From UBA11346 sp038060575 (GTDB lineage: Bacteria; Planctomycetota; UBA11346), in assembly GCA_964652775.1 (NCBI GenBank), contig CAZZAM010000001.1, forward strand, positions 186,001-250,000: 64,000 nt of DNA, written 5' to 3'. Below the pieces are notes generated by a model. It worked only from the letters and a program-made list of their open reading frames with translations. It had not been told where the DNA came from and ran no database searches. The translations under genes were made by a program, and so were the position numbers. Each line of letters opens with the position of its first letter. Within the stretch, counting starts at the first letter, position 1. Positions 46,309 to 55,821 of the stretch are shown here, piece by piece.

Positions 46309-47502
46309 TTACGCCGCCGCCTGCCAGATCGCGCCATCCGCCCGCCACACCTGCCCGCCAACGCAGGTGGCGACTGCCCGCCGCAGGTGCGCGAGATCAC
46401 TGGCTGGACTAGCGGCAAAAGCCGCGAGATCAGCAGGTTCGCCAATCGCGATGCGACCACCAGGAACACCCCACGCCCGCCGTGGAGCACTGGTCGCGGC
46501 CGCCAAAACCGCTGCAACCGGGATGCCCGCCTCGTGATAGGCGGCCAAGTCGTCATGCAGACCGTCGCCATGACGCACACCCAGACTGCCTGCATCTGAA
46601 CCAGCCAAGATCACCGTGCCGCGACGATGCGCCGCGAGGAGATTCGCCCGGTGCTGATCAAGAATCTTACCGAGCCCGACAACGCCATCGGGACCAACGC
46701 CGCAGGTGTCGGGATGATCGCGTACCCAAGCGACCGGAATCCAGGTCGGCGTCCACGCCACGCCGCGCTCGGCCATGCGATCCAAGAGCGATGCATCGAG
46801 GAAGAATCCGTGTTCGACCGATCCGATGCCTGCCTGCACGGCCAGCTCAAGACCATCGCGTCCACTGACGTGGGCGACGGTCGGCTTGCCGAGTTCCTGC
46901 GCGGCCTGACACATCGCGGTCAACTCAGCGAGGTCGAACTGCGGGCCACCCTTCACCGCCGCTGCGGCAAAGTCGATAATGCCGGTCAGCACGACCTTCA
47001 CATCGTCGCTACTCTGCCGCGTGCGCACAGCCGCCGCTGCGGTCGCGGCGTCGGTCACCTCTTCGGCCATGAACGATCCGTAGCGGCCTTTGCGACGGAT
47101 CGCGACACCAGCCGAACGCACAACTGGTAACGCTGAACCAGCAGCCTCGGCCCGCAGCGCGTGGTTGATGCCCCACTTGTCGCCGCAGTCGCGCACCAGC
47201 GTGACGCCTGAAGCGCGTAGCCGTTCGAGATTCCGTCGCCCAGTAGCCAGGAACGCCTCGCGACCCGCGTCCATGTAAGCCTGTCGTTTGACGGTGTCGA
47301 ATTCGTGTCCGTCGAGAAACAGATGCGCGTGGCTCTCGACCAATCCAGGGGAGAGAAACCCCACCGTCAATGTCTGCGCGTGGGGAATATCAATCCGGCC
47401 ATCATGTACGGCGACAATCGTCGCGCCATCGACGACCACCGTCACTGGTCGATTGTGCAGCGCCGTGCCGTCGAACCAAGAATCAGCTACGATGGCGAAC
47501 AT
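46309..47502 (-). CDS. Amidohydrolase-superfamily metal-dependent hydrolase
   Basis: The protein has 397 residues. The HxH metal motif is His58/His60 in GLVESHAHLFLDG. VKVVLTGI supplies the probable carboxylated lysine, PTVAHVSG and GSVEHGFFLD the further histidines, and LAGSDAGSLGVRHG the catalytic Asp. It belongs with the imidazolonepropionase/prolidase-like branch that hydrolyses amide or imide bonds in small molecules. The start codon lies within three bases of the stop of the methyl-THF methyltransferase gene, so the two are tightly coupled. Its position suggests it prepares a methylated nitrogen-containing substrate or trims a product, but the substrate is unknown. Confidence 0.85.
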   Translation of the reverse strand: MFAIVADSWFDGTALHNRPVTVVVDGATIVAVHDGRIDIPHAQTLTVGFLSPGLVESHAHLFLDGHEFDTVKRQAYMDAGREAFLATGRRNLERLRASGVTLVRDCGDKWGINHALRAEAAGSALPVVRSAGVAIRRKGRYGSFMAEEVTDAATAAAAVRTRQSSDDVKVVLTGIIDFAAAAVKGGPQFDLAELTAMCQAAQELGKPTVAHVSGRDGLELAVQAGIGSVEHGFFLDASLLDRMAERGVAWTPTWIPVAWVRDHPDTCGVGPDGVVGLGKILDQHRANLLAAHRRGTVILAGSDAGSLGVRHGDGLHDDLAAYHEAGIPVAAVLAAATSAPRRAWGVPGGRIAIGEPADLAAFAASPASDLAHLRRAVATCVGGQVWRADGAIWQAAA

Positions 47503-47504
47503 GA

Positions 47505-48413
47505 TCAGGCCGCCTTCTCAATGGGCGTGGCGAGCTTGTAGAATGCCTTGAGTCCACGCAGCGCCTCGAATCCGTCCTCTTCCGCGATGAATCCATCGAA
47601 AGCGACCAGCGCAGGATGACCTTCCGGCAGCACGCGGTAATCACGACCGGCAGTGGCGAGACTCATGTCCAAGCCAGCCGGTACGCAGCGAGTGAGGAAC
47701 GCGCATTCCAACGCCAAGCCCAGCGGCATGCCATCGATGGTGCGCTTGGGCAACATGATGCCGACATTGGATAATCCGACCGACATGTGCACGCCGCGCA
47801 GCTGCGGATCAGCGCCAAGCCGACGGATCGATTCGACCGCACAACGCGTCAGCCCTTCCGTGTCGCTGGCCATCGGGCCAACGGAGACGTCCAGGATGCA
47901 ATCGCCAAGCGCGAGATCGGGATGCTCAGCACGTGCTCGCTTGATGACACGAAGGGCGGTGGCACACACGTCATCGGCGCTGCGATTGGGGACCGGCGAT
48001 CCATCCACCATACGCTCCGAGACCATGAACAGCACGTTGGCGCGGTACTTATTCCGTAAGCCCATCATCTCCCAGCGCGTCTCAGCGACCGAATTCATGA
48101 TCGGCGCGCGACCTTTCGCTTTTGCCGGATCATAGGCCGCCAGTGCGGCTGCCTGGACTTTGGGATCTGGTGAATCCAACGACAGCGGCACATCGACGAC
48201 CTGCTGCACTGCACGAATCAGTTCGCACAGGAAGGTGGCGTCTTTTTCGCCCGCACAGCCGGCATTGATGTTCAGCAAAGGTGCACCCTTGGCCACCTGA
48301 CTAACCGCGAGTTGCTGCAGGCCAGCGAGGTCCTGAGCCTCGAGCAGTTTTTTCGAGGAGACGAAGCCAGGATTGAGGCGTTCGCCGATGATGGTCAAAC
48401 CGGGGAATGGCAT
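47505..48413 (-). CDS. Methyltetrahydrofolate:corrinoid methyltransferase-like protein (MeTr/AcsE type)
   Basis: The protein has 302 residues with the pterin-binding TIM barrel of the dihydropteroate synthase fold. Signature segments are LTIIGERLNPGF, LLNINAGCAGEKDATFLC, PLSLDSPDPKVQAAALAAYD, PIMNSVAE, DCILDVSVGPMASDTEGL and VGLSNVGIMLPKRTIDG, close to the MeTr/AcsE and MtgA pattern. These enzymes move a methyl group between a corrinoid protein and tetrahydrofolate. Here the direction is probably towards CH3-THF, feeding the adjoining MetV-MetF. The start overlaps the MetV-MetF gene by 19 bases, indicating translational coupling. Confidence 0.88.
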   Translation of the reverse strand: MPFPGLTIIGERLNPGFVSSKKLLEAQDLAGLQQLAVSQVAKGAPLLNINAGCAGEKDATFLCELIRAVQQVVDVPLSLDSPDPKVQAAALAAYDPAKAKGRAPIMNSVAETRWEMMGLRNKYRANVLFMVSERMVDGSPVPNRSADDVCATALRVIKRARAEHPDLALGDCILDVSVGPMASDTEGLTRCAVESIRRLGADPQLRGVHMSVGLSNVGIMLPKRTIDGMPLGLALECAFLTRCVPAGLDMSLATAGRDYRVLPEGHPALVAFDGFIAEEDGFEALRGLKAFYKLATPIEKAA

Positions 48414-49693
48414 GGGATCTCCGAATGGTGCGGGAGGGAGTTGCGGACGTCAATGAGCGCCGTGTGGTCGGCGCCGAAGAGCATGAGATGCACACCAGCG
48501 ACACCGGGAATGGCCCGCGCCTGCTGGCATAATTCAATCGCCGTCTGGACGCCGACCGCGCGCAGATCTTTGGCCGCAGCCAAGCGGGCAGCAAATCCGG
48601 GATCAACGCTCACACCGGCGATGCGGTGGAGATGAGCCAGTGCCTTGGCCGACGTCACCACCGGAATACCAGCGATGATGGCGACGCGACGCGGCAAATC
48701 CTGGGCCCGGGCCAAGGTCATGAATTGGTCGAGTCGCTTCATTTCGGTCAAGACCTGGGTCTGAGCAAACTCGGCGCCGCAGTCAGCCTTTTGGCGCAAA
48801 CGGCGCACTGGCACATCAATCGGGTCCGACAACGGATTGATCGCGCAACCGAGGAACGGCCGCGCGGGCTGCGCCACCTCTTCGCCGGTGTGAAAAATCC
48901 GCGAGCGATCGCGCAGATGCCGCGCCTCGTAGAGCATCAGCGAACTGTCGAGATCATAGACCGGCTTGACCATGGGTGTGCCAACGCGCCAGTCACCGGT
49001 GAGGCACAACAGATTGTTAACCTTGGCGTGCGCCAGCGAGAGTAGTTCGCCAACAAACGTCGTACGTGTGCAGTCGCGCGCGGTGATCTGGGCCACTGAT
49101 TCGATCCCGAGATCCTGGAGTTCACGCGCGACGACGCTGGAAGGCAGCGACGGATTGCCTGAGAGATACGCGGTGGCGTTGACCGCATCGAAGTGTCCGC
49201 GCAGCCCAGCCGCCTCGCGGCGCAACCGGCTCATGTCAGACCCGCGCGGAGCGCGTACCTCGGTGGTGACCACAAACTGTCCAGCGCGCAATGCCGCTTC
49301 TAAACGTGATGCGGTTCGCGGTTCACCATCAGCCCAACCTGCGTTGGTCAACGCCGGCAGCGGATCACGGCAGCCTCGGTCGGCACCGGTGTACGCGTTG
49401 ATCACGCTGGCGCTGCCAACCAAGGCATGGTTGATCGCCGGCATGATCGGAGCCTGCTCAACTCGTCCGCCATGACGACGAACATGGATGCGAACGTGGA
49501 TGCACGGCCGATCGGGATAAACTTCGCAGCGTGACCCCAGGGTTCCACCGCACGGACCATTGCGCAGACCCTTCGGGCAACGCATCGGGCAGGTCATCGC
49601 ATTGGCGCGCAACACGCACTGTCCGCACGAGCGGCAACCGAAGGTAACCCCCTTCAGCAGGCTTTCGCAGCGATCAACCAGGGTGCGGATCAT
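48395..49693 (-). CDS. Fused MetV-MetF methylenetetrahydrofolate reductase
   Basis: The protein has 432 residues. The N-terminal about 75 residues are the Cys-rich MetV-type domain (FGCRSCGQCVLRANAMTCPM, RCPKGLRNGPCGG), likely holding zinc or an iron-sulfur cluster. Residues about 120-420 form a MetF-like flavin barrel (FVVTTEVRAPRGSDMSRLRREAAGL, DAVNATAYLSGNPSLPSSVVA, VNNLLCLTGDW, DQFMTLARAQDL, AIIAGIPVV). In acetogens MetV and MetF are separate subunits of one complex; here they are one chain. In this setting it would oxidise or interconvert CH3-THF and CH2=THF. It is the first gene of the C1 operon and overlaps the next gene by 19 bases. Confidence 0.88.
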   Translation of the reverse strand: MIRTLVDRCESLLKGVTFGCRSCGQCVLRANAMTCPMRCPKGLRNGPCGGTLGSRCEVYPDRPCIHVRIHVRRHGGRVEQAPIMPAINHALVGSASVINAYTGADRGCRDPLPALTNAGWADGEPRTASRLEAALRAGQFVVTTEVRAPRGSDMSRLRREAAGLRGHFDAVNATAYLSGNPSLPSSVVARELQDLGIESVAQITARDCTRTTFVGELLSLAHAKVNNLLCLTGDWRVGTPMVKPVYDLDSSLMLYEARHLRDRSRIFHTGEEVAQPARPFLGCAINPLSDPIDVPVRRLRQKADCGAEFAQTQVLTEMKRLDQFMTLARAQDLPRRVAIIAGIPVVTSAKALAHLHRIAGVSVDPGFAARLAAAKDLRAVGVQTAIELCQQARAIPGVAGVHLMLFGADHTALIDVRNSLPHHSEIPCHSPV

Positions 49694-49796
49694 GGTGGGA
49701 CTCTAGCACATCCGCAGCGGTCGCCGCTGGCGATTGGCGACGGCTTCTGGCACTTGGCAATGGGTCTGAACTGGCGTCGCCTTTCACCGTGGAAAC

Positions 49797-49994
49797 CTAA
49801 ACAACGTGATCCAAGGCAACCGCTGAGGCGCAGAGGCCGCTGAGATCGCAGAGGAGAGGGCGATAGGACGATTTCCCAGCAGGTGATTGGCAGCAAGAAA
49901 CAGCTGTATCGCCTAACCTACTTCCTCTGCGACCTCTGCGGCCTCTGCGCCTCTGCGGTTGCCTTGAGGATTGTTCAAACGCCGGCTTGAGGTT
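49797..49994 (+). repeat. Palindromic intergenic repeat, copy 4 (extended ends)
   Basis: The arms span 49811-49966: CCAAGGCAACCGCTGAGG pairs with CCTCTGCGGTTGCCTTG. The flanks CTAAACAACG (49797) and ACGCCGGCTTGAGGTT (to 49994) match copy 2. The core reads AGCAGGTGATTGGCAGC and AAGAAACAGCTG. It fills most of the 312 bases between the MetV-MetF gene and the next methyltransferase gene; the remainder shows nothing recognisable. Confidence 0.88.
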
Positions 49995-50005
49995 ACATGC
50001 GCAGA

Positions 50006-51283
50006 TTATGCCGCTGATCGTTGTTCCAATGGTTCAGCGCTGAGGCCGATCGCCTGGTACGCCATCTCGATCCAGCGGCGAATGCGCCAGGGCTGCTGTT
50101 CGACGGTGTGCGTGTCCTTGAGGATGATCTCAATGCGCGCCCGATCAGCCAAGGACGCGGTGTGCGCAAGATCCTTGCGGATCTCTTCCTCGTGGAAACC
50201 AGCGCAGACGAGGGCCGGGTTCGGCTTGCGGCTGAAAATCACCTTGCCCTGCAAACGTTCGGCGCAGATGTCCTGATCCGACCACGGTGAAACCGACACA
50301 CGGCGCAACTTCGGAATATATTTCAAGATCGCATCGAGGCGCTGGTGGATTGGTTCGCAGCAGCCGTAACCGACGAGGCCAAAGCGATCGGTGAGCGGAA
50401 TCTGGAATGGGAGAATGTGGCGCTCGAACATGCGCGGACTCACGCCAACGGTTTCTTGGCTCTCAGAAAACCCCCACAGATCCTGGGCGCGAACGCGACC
50501 TGAGAATTCGCCAGACGGCAATTCCGTCGTCGAACCGTAGCCGCCTGAGCACACGAATTCACTGCCGTTATTCAGATTAAATCCGCCTTGCGCTTCAAAC
50601 TGGTCGATCAAACCCATGTAATCATCGCGCAAAAATCCCATCAAACGGTGGACACCGTCGGGATCTTCGGCGAGGGCAGCGAAAAATGGCTCCATGCCGT
50701 ACAGCTTGATCGCTTCAGATGTCAGACCCATGGTCCAAAATGGCATCCCGCGCAGTCGTGGCGCCAACAGATCACCGAACATATCTCCAGCTAACGTCAG
50801 ATGGTCGCGAGTCTGCAGATGATCCACCGTCACCGTGCGATGCTGTAGCTTCTCCATGTCGCCATCAAGATTGTGGAGCGGTGCTTCCCACACATGGCTT
50901 CCGCGATTGGCGCCGTGATGATAGGGAATATCCACCCCATAGCCCGACCAGGCGATGCTCACGCCGACATCACAATAAGGATCAATCGCACCATCGTCGC
51001 GAAGCTGCTCCCACCAGTAGATCTTGCGCCGCAATTGAAATTCCCAGCTCTGCAACAGGGGATGGCTGGTGGTTTTCCCAACCGCGTCCGGAATCAGCTC
51101 GACCCATGAGCCTTCCGGCGACACCAACACCAAGGGACGATCACCGCGAAGCGCCGTGTGCTCGCGCAGGCGCAACCGCCGCGCCGGCATGTCGGGATGA
51201 TCTGCGATCTCGCGCACCCGGGCAGCGAGTGCACGTAACGTCATGCGGTCCTGGACGGTTGGGATGGGGCAGGATTCGCTCAT
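50006..51283 (-). CDS. URO-D-superfamily methyltransferase, GYGCCE type
   Basis: The protein has 425 residues. A helical N-terminal extension of about 90 residues (ALAARVREIADHPDMPARRLR, LVLVSPEGSWVELIP) precedes the barrel. The barrel has SESQETVGVSPRMFERHILPF, the metal-type motif VGYGCCEPIHQRLDAIL and a late RIEIILKDTHTV. In this subgroup a CCE...H cluster occupies the place of HxC. It belongs to the group of larger URO-D-like proteins commonly found in gut and aquatic heterotrophs, with unknown substrates. No AraC gene is directly adjacent, unlike most of its paralogues; its own promoter would lie in the 412-base space upstream. Confidence 0.8.
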   Translation of the reverse strand: MSESCPIPTVQDRMTLRALAARVREIADHPDMPARRLRLREHTALRGDRPLVLVSPEGSWVELIPDAVGKTTSHPLLQSWEFQLRRKIYWWEQLRDDGAIDPYCDVGVSIAWSGYGVDIPYHHGANRGSHVWEAPLHNLDGDMEKLQHRTVTVDHLQTRDHLTLAGDMFGDLLAPRLRGMPFWTMGLTSEAIKLYGMEPFFAALAEDPDGVHRLMGFLRDDYMGLIDQFEAQGGFNLNNGSEFVCSGGYGSTTELPSGEFSGRVRAQDLWGFSESQETVGVSPRMFERHILPFQIPLTDRFGLVGYGCCEPIHQRLDAILKYIPKLRRVSVSPWSDQDICAERLQGKVIFSRKPNPALVCAGFHEEEIRKDLAHTASLADRARIEIILKDTHTVEQQPWRIRRWIEMAYQAIGLSAEPLEQRSAA

Positions 51284-51695
51284 ATGGTTCCTTCGTCAGC
51301 CAGGGCCAGCAGGGCTGTCATGCTCGCAGTATAGCACGCAACCCCCCGTCGCGTACATCCGCTGTGGCGGATCCTAGGTACGCCGAATTGGAATACATCA
51401 CCATGGTGCGATGATTCCAGATGGGGCAATACAGGCTGGTTGGGCCATCTGACTCAAACGATGGTGGCCGACCACGATCCTGATGCAGGTAGGTTCGATG
51501 TTCTCGACCATCGAGGTAGTCGCGATTCCCCTAACGTCTTCGTTACTCCCATTGTTTGATGTTCATGCCGTGTTGAACATGCCCACAGCCCACCCACCAG
51601 TGCTCGTCAGACCTCTATTCCCTCAGGCCAGCGTGACACCAAACTCGTGAACAAAGTACATGCATCTCCGTTTACCAGGTGCCGAGGTCCCTGCG
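51284..51695. other. 412-base intergenic stretch with no recognised feature
   Basis: This gap separates the divergent starts of the GYGCCE-type methyltransferase and the second HEAT-repeat gene, so it must hold both promoters. I see no repeat copy, tRNA, convincing short gene or clear hairpin. A 54-codon open stretch in the middle lacks a ribosome binding site and family resemblance. Confidence 0.5.
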
Positions 51696-54600
51696 ATGCC
51701 CATCTCCCGACGATGCATCGGCGCTCATCGCCTGATCCTCGTCCCCATCGCACTGGCCTTGTTCCTACCAGCGGACGGCGTTGCTGACGATGCTGATCTC
51801 CTGCTGCTACAACACGGTCATCAAGCATGGATCAGCACGAGCGAACTGCTGGTAGAGCGGAAAGAATTCATTCAGGGCGATCTTGCCGTTGCTGCCCGAT
51901 CACCTGATTGGCGAGTACGCACGTTCGCCGAAGTAATCCGGCTGCAAAGCATGGAGCCGCAAGTCTTCGCCGACGAATCGGCACGGATCACCAATTTCCT
52001 TCACATGTATCTGTCAGCGATAGGCAAGCAGGCAGGCCCGGTGCCTGCCGATCAAACCACGTTCACTCAGATCGGGCGCAGCAACGAGTCTCAACTCCCC
52101 TATCCACTCATCAAACCACCAAAGCATTTTCCGCCGCAACACATCCCCTGGCCGGTCCTGGCCCATGCGATGCTGACAGGAAACGAGATTCAGCGGAGTA
52201 TGGCCAATCTCATCTTCTGGTCGGAACCCCGGTTGGAACTGATCGGCCCCGCCTGGCGGTGCAATGCATACAGGCATGCCGATGAGTGGCTGTTGGAGGA
52301 AGCGATTCTGGCGCTTGGGCCAGCCGCCATCCCGTTTCTGCAAGAGCAACTGCATGCGGGGACTCCAAATCGTCCCGCGCTGCACCGGGGCATGGCATCT
52401 CGTCTGCTGGCGGCTTTGGGCGATCCAACGTGCTTGGCTGAGTTTCGTAAACGCCTGCGACTGCCGCCACCGCCAATGCTCAGTGACCAGGAAAATCGCG
52501 GGACGATGTGGTTGGACGAAGATGCATTGGCAGGCCTGGAGGTTCTCGCCAAAGCCCAGGATCCCGAATCACTGCCTCTGCTCATTGATCGATTCGCAGA
52601 CTATCTGATCAATGGACGGGACGCTAGCTTTGACAATTCATCAGGACGAAAATCCACCGGCGCCGACTTTCCGGATGATCCCGCCAGTCGGGTACATCCA
52701 AGTCAGCGCTGCCACGTTGATCGGATGGCCGAAGCACTGGCTTATTATGGTCCAACCGTCGTACCATTACTCGAAGCAACTTTAAAATCCTGGAGCGCAG
52801 ATGCGGTGGCCGGCAGCAACAGGACCATGTCCATTGCTACTATGCAGGCTCACATTGGCTGGTTACAGGCCAACACGGACGGAGAACGACGGATCGCCGC
52901 CATGCGCTGGAATCTCGCGCGCCAATGGGATCCACACCTACTGCTCGAACTGCGTCGGATCACCGGAGAGAGTCTCGCTCCATACGTGCTCAGGAACGGT
53001 TTGATCGCCAAGGGAGCTTACATTGGCGACTTCAATCAACTTCGTGAGCGTCAACTTGATGCCCTCCGAATCCTAGCCACGTCCGGTGATGTCACGCTGG
53101 TGCCCATTATCGATGACTGGATTCGTTCGCATCGCCAGCGTTACGCGATGAAGACTGCCGAGCTTGAGAGCGAGCGCGGTCCAGGAACTGTCGATGCGCA
53201 ACTGCTCCGCGAGCAAGCAGGCGCGATGCTGGCTGATAACTCGGTCACCGCTAACCTACTGGCAGTAGACGAGGGACTACTGGCCCTCATCAGGATTGGG
53301 GGACCAACGGCGATCACCGCCCTGCGAACCACGTTGGCCGACAAGCCATGGTCCGCGCTCGCCGAGGCAGGCATCATGCTGCTGGAAGATCGACGCGATG
53401 AGCTCGTTCGTCGTGTGAACGACAAAGATTCTCAGATTGCGGAAGCTGCTGCCCAGGCTCTATGGATTGCCAAATCGATTGCTGCGCAGCCAGGGCTGAT
53501 CGCCGGAGCGGCTCGCCGCCGTGGGGAGAATCATCACCTTTGGTTAGAACGCGCGGCGGAGCTCGGCCCATTGGCTCCGGCAGTTGACGCCATACCGGCC
53601 GCGGCCCGGAGCGACCTGCGCCTACGTACCCTCTGCGCCGCAATCCTAACCGAAGCAGCCGATCCAACAGCCGCAACTCAAGCGCGACGCGTTATGCTTG
53701 ATGCTGCCAACCAGGTTAGCCGCATGCACGTCTGGGGGACCGGCCTCATTGTTGGCACTGCCAGAAATCTCGTGAAGCCGAACACCGCCACAACTGAACC
53801 GCAACTCACTCTCGTTGCTCGGCCGCTGCTGGAGGCTGAATGTCTGTTCGGTTCCGGCGTCATTCGACGCGGCATAGCGGCCAACGCGTTGGCCGCCTTG
53901 GGCGACGAGCGTTCGATCCCCATCATCGCCGCCTCGGCTGACATGGGAGCGCCTGGCGGCAGCAACCCCGTGGTGCCAGCACTTGAAGCCTTCGGCCCGC
54001 GCGCAGCAGCCCAAGCCGCTGCGGTACCTCGGCTCATTCCTGCCCAAGCCGACACGGGATTATCCGTCACTAATCACCGCTATAGCACACAGGTATTAGC
54101 TGATCTCGGTGATATTCGCGCGGTAGAGCAAATCCTGGAAGGACTCAAGACGTCAGCTGCCGACCGCAACCTGAACGACTGGGACCATCGCGTGCATGTG
54201 TACCTGCAAGCGGCGGAGAAATGTACAGATGATCGGCTCTTAGAATCCTTGTTGGACATCGCCCAAGAAAGCCGGCATGAGTATCTAGCCAAGATGGCGC
54301 TGCTGCAACTCGGTCGCTACGCCGATCCCCGCGGTGAAGCTCTCTTGATGAATGCCTTCGCAGCAGGCTGCAAGAAAGAGGGCATCGCACGGAACGACAC
54401 ACTGAATATGTATGTGACCCAGGCGTTGATTGATCGCTGGGGGCCAGCAGCCCTGGATCGTCTCCTTGCCTTGACGCAATCCGGTAACCCGCGGCGACGT
54501 GGCATGGCATGTTATGCACTTGCTGATCTGTCCGAAAAAAACCGCTTTGAATCCGTGTATCATCTGAAATGGCCCATCCCTTTCCCCGCTCGAGACAATG

Positions 54601-55433
54601 CGGCAGATCGAACCCGTGAACTGACGTTGCCCATCTTGATCGCTGCATTACGGGATCCAGATCTGACAACGCAAGGCATGGCGGCCGACGCCATGACAAC
54701 CTTCATCGGAGGCGAAGACGAACAGGCGCTAGAGATCCAGGGAAAACGCACGATCACTCGCCCAGCAGTCGTCGGAGATCGGCGCGGCATCCCAGCCTTG
54801 ACCGCGTGGCTGAAGGCCGGCAACGAACCAGACTATCTCATTGTTGGATGCTTGGCTCGCGAAGGCGATCAGGCGGCAGGACAAGCCATGCTGGGTTCGC
54901 TCGCCCGAGGTAGATCCTGGCTGAACACGAATTGTAGTGACGGCATCCTGCGAGCCATCGGGCGACTCCAACCTCCGGGCGCAATCGCAGCCCTGGAACA
55001 GATCGCCATGGAATTGCCCATTTCCCGCTACGACCGTTGCAGTTTCAGTGCTCTTGATGGATTGGCGCTCCACGGATCCGCTGGGATGGAATCACTCAAT
55101 CGCCTCCAGCGCATCATCACCACCCATCGCATGCGCGCATACATCGCGGACTTGCTGAGCAAGAGCAGAGCGCTCGACATCAAATTGACGCGGCAGCAAC
55201 TCGATGCCTGTTTCTCCGATACAGACGCCGTGGAGTTCAACGACAACAGCAGTGCTGAGCAGGCAAAAAACGCACGCGAAGGCACTTGCATCACCTTCCT
55301 GCGTGCTCTGACTCGTTGTGACAGCGAAGCTGCCCGATTGGCATCGGCCTCGCTGCTTCGCAGCGGCTCGGACGATCTAATCCACATGACCTTGCAAACG
55401 TTGTCGTGCGGGAAGATGTATCACAGCAAATAG
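51696..55433 (+). CDS. Second giant HEAT-repeat exported protein
   Basis: The protein has 1245 residues from the ATG nine bases after GAGG; an earlier ATG at 51660 would add 12 residues before the signal peptide. The signal peptide (RLILVPIALALFLPADGVA) is followed almost entirely by HEAT-type helical repeats (EEAILALGPAAIPFLQEQLHAG, AMASRLLAALGDPTCLAEFRKRL-like units, IAANALAALGDERSIPIIAASA, MALLQLGRYADPRGEALLMNA). No enzyme domain is seen. With the protein at 39062-42748 it brackets the C1 operon and several methyltransferase genes. It may be a periplasmic scaffold, but there is no direct sequence link to methyl transfer. Confidence 0.8.
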   Translation: MPISRRCIGAHRLILVPIALALFLPADGVADDADLLLLQHGHQAWISTSELLVERKEFIQGDLAVAARSPDWRVRTFAEVIRLQSMEPQVFADESARITNFLHMYLSAIGKQAGPVPADQTTFTQIGRSNESQLPYPLIKPPKHFPPQHIPWPVLAHAMLTGNEIQRSMANLIFWSEPRLELIGPAWRCNAYRHADEWLLEEAILALGPAAIPFLQEQLHAGTPNRPALHRGMASRLLAALGDPTCLAEFRKRLRLPPPPMLSDQENRGTMWLDEDALAGLEVLAKAQDPESLPLLIDRFADYLINGRDASFDNSSGRKSTGADFPDDPASRVHPSQRCHVDRMAEALAYYGPTVVPLLEATLKSWSADAVAGSNRTMSIATMQAHIGWLQANTDGERRIAAMRWNLARQWDPHLLLELRRITGESLAPYVLRNGLIAKGAYIGDFNQLRERQLDALRILATSGDVTLVPIIDDWIRSHRQRYAMKTAELESERGPGTVDAQLLREQAGAMLADNSVTANLLAVDEGLLALIRIGGPTAITALRTTLADKPWSALAEAGIMLLEDRRDELVRRVNDKDSQIAEAAAQALWIAKSIAAQPGLIAGAARRRGENHHLWLERAAELGPLAPAVDAIPAAARSDLRLRTLCAAILTEAADPTAATQARRVMLDAANQVSRMHVWGTGLIVGTARNLVKPNTATTEPQLTLVARPLLEAECLFGSGVIRRGIAANALAALGDERSIPIIAASADMGAPGGSNPVVPALEAFGPRAAAQAAAVPRLIPAQADTGLSVTNHRYSTQVLADLGDIRAVEQILEGLKTSAADRNLNDWDHRVHVYLQAAEKCTDDRLLESLLDIAQESRHEYLAKMALLQLGRYADPRGEALLMNAFAAGCKKEGIARNDTLNMYVTQALIDRWGPAALDRLLALTQSGNPRRRGMACYALADLSEKNRFESVYHLKWPIPFPARDNAADRTRELTLPILIAALRDPDLTTQGMAADAMTTFIGGEDEQALEIQGKRTITRPAVVGDRRGIPALTAWLKAGNEPDYLIVGCLAREGDQAAGQAMLGSLARGRSWLNTNCSDGILRAIGRLQPPGAIAALEQIAMELPISRYDRCSFSALDGLALHGSAGMESLNRLQRIITTHRMRAYIADLLSKSRALDIKLTRQQLDACFSDTDAVEFNDNSSAEQAKNAREGTCITFLRALTRCDSEAARLASASLLRSGSDDLIHMTLQTLSCGKMYHSK

Positions 55434-55567
55434 ATCCACAGTGCCCTAATTCCACGAATGCATGGCGACTTCCCGACCTCCGGACCGCCGTGGTCAAGAT
55501 GAGACTTTGCCAAACGCGGCTTGCCTGGACTGCTCATAGCGACTACGTGGACGACCAAGGAATCCCT

Positions 55568-55816
55568 ATGACCGATCCCGTACCTGCTGGAACTGCACCG
55601 CTCGGCATCACTCTTGAATCCGGAAAAACCTATTGGTGGTGCGCCTGTGGTTTATCGCAGTCGCAACCGTGGTGCGATGGACGCCACAAGGGTACCGGCA
55701 TCACGCCATGCAAGACAGCCGTACAAAAAAGTGGCGAATGCTGGATGTGTACCTGCAAAGCAACCAAGAGCCCGCCGTTCTGTGATGGCTCGCACAACCA
55801 ACTGAAACCGTCGTAA
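55568..55816 (+). CDS. Small CDGSH iron-sulfur protein
   Basis: The protein has 82 residues with two CDGSH-type centres: CACGLSQSQPWCDGRH and CTCKATKSPPFCDGSH. Each provides three Cys and one His for a 2Fe-2S cluster. Bacterial two-CDGSH proteins of this size are soluble and thought to take part in redox or iron-sulfur handling. AAGGAA seven bases before the ATG supports this start; longer upstream frames lack a ribosome binding site. It lies between the HEAT-repeat gene and a convergent AraC gene, and could supply electrons to nearby enzymes, though that is only positional. Confidence 0.9.
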   Translation: MTDPVPAGTAPLGITLESGKTYWWCACGLSQSQPWCDGRHKGTGITPCKTAVQKSGECWMCTCKATKSPPFCDGSHNQLKPS

Positions 55817-55821
55817 CGCCT

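Noticed and set aside
51500..51660. Small open stretch of about 54 codons in the 412-base intergenic region
   Set aside because: It has no ribosome binding site, no motif and no supporting context.
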